From Hemileia vastatrix (Eukaryota; Basidiomycota; Pucciniomycetes; Pucciniales; Zaghouaniaceae): a stretch of DNA of 64,000 nucleotides. Positions 61,559-64,000 of the stretch are shown here, piece by piece. The DNA lies in NCBI GenBank assembly GCA_030280995.1, contig JASXTE010000001.1, positions 5,171,501 through 5,235,500 of the forward strand. Reading direction: 5' to 3'. A model generated the notes under the pieces. It saw only the letters and a program-made list of their open reading frames with translations. It was not told the DNA's origin and did no database searches. Each line of letters starts with the position of its first letter. Positions within the stretch are counted from its first letter, which is position 1. Both the position numbers and the translations under genes were made by a program.

Positions 61559-63646
61559 TTATGTTTTTCTCACATTTGTGACCTTTGACCCAAGGTTTTT
61601 ACACTTATAACAAGTATTTGTTTCATACTTCTTAGGTACTACAGGTGCAGTAGGTTTTTTCTGCTTCTCCTGAAGTGTTTTTGAATTCTGAGTTTTTACA
61701 GGTTCAACATTTTGTTTATAAGTGGAATACCTTGATTCATACTTATGGTTTAATAATATTTCATTGCAAATATTAATAAAGTCAGAATATTCAGTAACAT
61801 TTAATGTTCTAGCTACAACAATGTCTCTGACAGATATAGGTAATTTATATATTATCTTATCTTTCCATAAGTTAAAATCCATATGAGGCTCAATGGCTTT
61901 TAATATTTTGTTTAAATTCATTAAAAATACCATAGGTTTGTCACCATTCAACGGATTATACCTAGTCTTCTCATAAAGTCTTTGCTGAGTAAGCCTGAAT
62001 TTAGAACCTCCAAATTGTTTTTCAATAAGTTGTTTCCATTCAGCCCAAGAGTAATCTTTACCCTCACTTAAGACAGCTTCAAACCATAATAAAGCAACAT
62101 CCTTAAATAAAGAAATTAATTTTGATGTTATCTCTTCATCTGGTAACTTATATGAGAATTTCAAGTTGTCAATTCTTTGAATAAAATGTTGCCAATCAGA
62201 GCTGGCTTCCCCATCATAAGTTGGGTACTGATCTATCTTAGGCCAGTTTTTCTGGTTGGATTTTATCTCACTAATCTTAGGTAAATTCAACAACTCATTT
62301 ACTTTTGATAAATGGTCTTGTATTTATTCCTGCACGGATTTGTGACTTACATTTTCAGATTTGACACTACCTCCAGATGGTTTTAATTGTGGTGGTATAG
62401 GGAAGGAATGGTATTCACTTTTTCCAATAAAAGGATTATTATTATATTGATTATACTTATGACTATCCTGGTTCATTAGTAGATTGGCAGTTTCAATCTC
62501 AACTTTAGTTAATCTTTGTAGTAACTCAGAGACACTTTGATTTGTCTGGGCAAAAGATAACTTTGTTCTTGATTCAGTTTTCAATAAATGTGTTTCATAT
62601 AATTTTTCTAACTCACAGAATTTGTTTGAAAGGTCATTATATTTATTACTCAATGAATCATATTTAAGAGTTAGAGACAAATGTTCTTTCTCTAATTCTT
62701 TGTTACGTGTTGCTAATTGAGAAATTTTTAATGTCAAGGATGAAATTGTATCACTAGTGAGCTTAACTGTCTGTTCCTCACAATCAGTCATTCTATTCCA
62801 CAATGCTGAAACAATTCTATGGACAGTTGGATTATTGTTAAAATATTCCATGTCTTCCTTTTCAATTCTCTCATTCTCCTGTGAACTTCTCATCTCACTA
62901 GTAGGTGGTTGCAACTGAGGGTTAACTGTATTATCATTGTAAATAGTACTGTTATTTTGAACAAAAGACAAGTCAGGTGTATCTACTCTAAAACCTAAAT
63001 TTCTTAAATCCTCCTCTATTTTTTGTACAGATTTAACATCAATAGAATTACCTATATTGTAATTATAAGTATTATGTTCAATCTGAGAGGGTAATCTACT
63101 TACCAAGGGATGGTTTCCAGTCTTGATTTTTGGCGCTTTTTTCCCTTGTAAGGGTGAGCTGAGGAAGTCAGATGAGGGGGTGGATCCCTGTTGCAACTGT
63201 GGCTTGTCCACTGTTGGTGAAACCAGTCCCATTTCCATTTGTCTACCAGGATTTTCTCCTGGGAGTGAGTTGACCCGCCTTGGGTAGGGGGTTGCTGATT
63301 TGATTGACTGGGCTGGCCTCCCTTTAATTCTGCCAATGCCTGATTCATCTGCTGAAACCCTACCTCGCAATTGTTTTGCAACTGCTCTACCTCTTTGAAC
63401 ATGAGAGATTTTGATTCCTCCAACTTCAGAACCTGTTTGGCCAGGTGGGACAGTTGATCCTGAAGAGGAGGAGACGTCTTTTTTATAGTTATCTTTTTTA
63501 AGAGGGCGTCCTTTTCCTCTATACTCATGCTTTCTGGCTGGGGGTACTGTTGGCCCTCCATGGTGATGTCCTGGAAAGTTTTTGTTAGCTTTAGACCTGG
63601 TATTATAAGCAGGCGTTTCACTTACACTGTCCTGGGGAGCACTCAT
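61559..63646 (-). pseudogene. gag: RT-E gag, one in-frame stop, ending in a frameshifted zinc knuckle
   Basis: ATG 63646; 440 codons to TAA 62324-62326, then the same frame continues to 61559, about 690 residues in all. The N-terminal 230 residues are basic and Pro/Ser-rich, followed by a coiled coil (KELEKEHLSLTLKYDSLSNK) and a Ty3 capsid region (PTYDGEASSDWQHFIQRIDN; WFEAVLSEGKDYSWAEWKQL). The frame ends in CYKCKNLGSK. Slipping back one base at the A-run (61593-61603) instead gives a knuckle CYKCKKPWVKGHKC and leads into pol with no stop. The TAA could be a mutation or a recoding signal. Confidence 0.75.
63100..63561 (-). CDS. Overlapping alternative-frame ORF in RT-E gag, ending at a splice-donor-like site
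   Basis: From ATG 63561 (MEGQQYPQPES) a second frame encodes about 153 residues with a convincing coiled coil (LSHLAKQVLKLEESKSLMFK) and a Gln/Pro-rich segment, and stops inside GGTAAGTAG (63096-63104), a strong splice donor. It overlaps the main gag frame completely. Either this is the true Gag N terminus, spliced to a downstream exon, or an extra overlapping protein, or chance. I could not settle on an acceptor. Confidence 0.4.
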   Translation of the reverse strand: MEGQQYPQPESMSIEEKDALLKKITIKKTSPPLQDQLSHLAKQVLKLEESKSLMFKEVEQLQNNCEVGFQQMNQALAELKGGQPSQSNQQPPTQGGSTHSQEKILVDKWKWDWFHQQWTSHSCNRDPPPHLTSSAHPYKGKKRQKSRLETIPW

Positions 63647-64000
63647 ATTGTTAAGAATGACAATATTTTACGTCTGCAAAAGGAAAAAACTCTATGGAAT
63701 TAGTAGACAAAAGATATTAGCAATTATATTACTAATAAAAAGCAATGGAGCTTACCCTGAATTTATATCTTTATTTATTTAAATAAAATGTAAGAAAAAT
63801 TCGAAAAAATCTGTTAAAAATATAATAATAAGTTTAACTAGACCTCTATAAGGGTGAATAATTAGCTTACCAAGCTTTAACCAAATACCAATTTAATTGG
63901 GTGTTATATTGGTGTCCAAATACCAAGTGAAATTGGGTTTATATTGGGTACAGTTACTACTGTAAATATCTGATTTTTATGATAAAAAAATTAGTACAAT
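63647..64000 (-). other. RT-E 5' leader, no gene
   Basis: AT-rich; contains a short direct repeat (CCAAATACCAATTTAATTGGGT near 63881 and CCAAATACCAAGTGAAATTGGG near 63917). Primer site and 5' LTR are not reached. Confidence 0.5.

Larger units (their letters stand above)
56479..64000 (-). mobile_element. RT-E: Ty3/gypsy chromovirus, 5' end beyond window
   Basis: Minus strand: gag (63646 to about 61560), pol (to 57780), purine tract and 3' LTR (56479-57656). The 5' LTR would lie to the right of 64000. Pol is a single 1224-codon frame with protease, RT, RNase H, integrase and chromodomain. The solo LTR at 14010-15189 belongs to the same family. No antisense Zn-cluster gene is seen between pol and the 3' LTR, only 123 bases, which contrasts with RT-A to RT-D. 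Confidence 0.93.

Overview
The window is a transposon graveyard from a filamentous fungus, most likely a basidiomycete. The evidence is Ty3/gypsy pol genes including two chromoviruses, a Tnp2-type CACTA transposase, short introns of 50-90 bp with GTAAGT-like donors, Zn2Cys6-like proteins, and strongly AT-rich DNA. I see no rRNA, tRNA or CRISPR, and no host gene that I can name.

Nesting, outside to inside. RT-C, an old minus-strand Ty3 element, runs from left of the window to about 46817. It has been broken by (1) RT-A (1-12950), a minus-strand relative with LTRs about 99% identical; (2) a solo LTR of the RT-E family (14010-15189, target duplication CCATT); (3) a CACTA-type DNA transposon (15456-30314, 42-bp terminal inverted repeats, duplication AAA), itself broken by RT-B (16619-27975), a young plus-strand Ty3 element; and (4) RT-D (33186-41620), a decayed minus-strand chromovirus. 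From 46818 to 56478 the DNA is AT-rich and nearly featureless apart from a 478-bp CACTA-type MITE (47804-48281). RT-E (56479 to past 64000), a second minus-strand chromovirus, closes the window.

Two properties stand out. First, RT-A, RT-B, RT-C and RT-D each carry one or two genes on the strand opposite gag-pol, next to or near the 3' LTR. They have one intron and encode proteins with an N-terminal CX2CX6C-X12-15-CX2CX6C cysteine cluster followed by a low-complexity basic/proline-serine region and a short helical tail. The RT-D copy is degenerate and shows only half the cluster. Second, RT-A, RT-B and RT-C share a tiny sense-strand stem-loop: a 4-bp stem whose outer pairs covary, a 6-nt loop and a TAAACT tail. 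It is repeated roughly 45 times, both in untranslated RNA and in frame inside pol linkers, and it recurs at the pol stop codon. Larger hairpin modules with compensatory stem changes are shared by the 3' regions of RT-A and RT-B. Together these suggest a structured 3' RNA plus an antisense accessory gene as a conserved part of this retrotransposon lineage. That functional reading is inference; the sequence patterns are direct observations.

Element names (RT-A to RT-E) and antisense-gene names (aA1, aA2, aB, aC1, aC2, aD) are local labels for this annotation.
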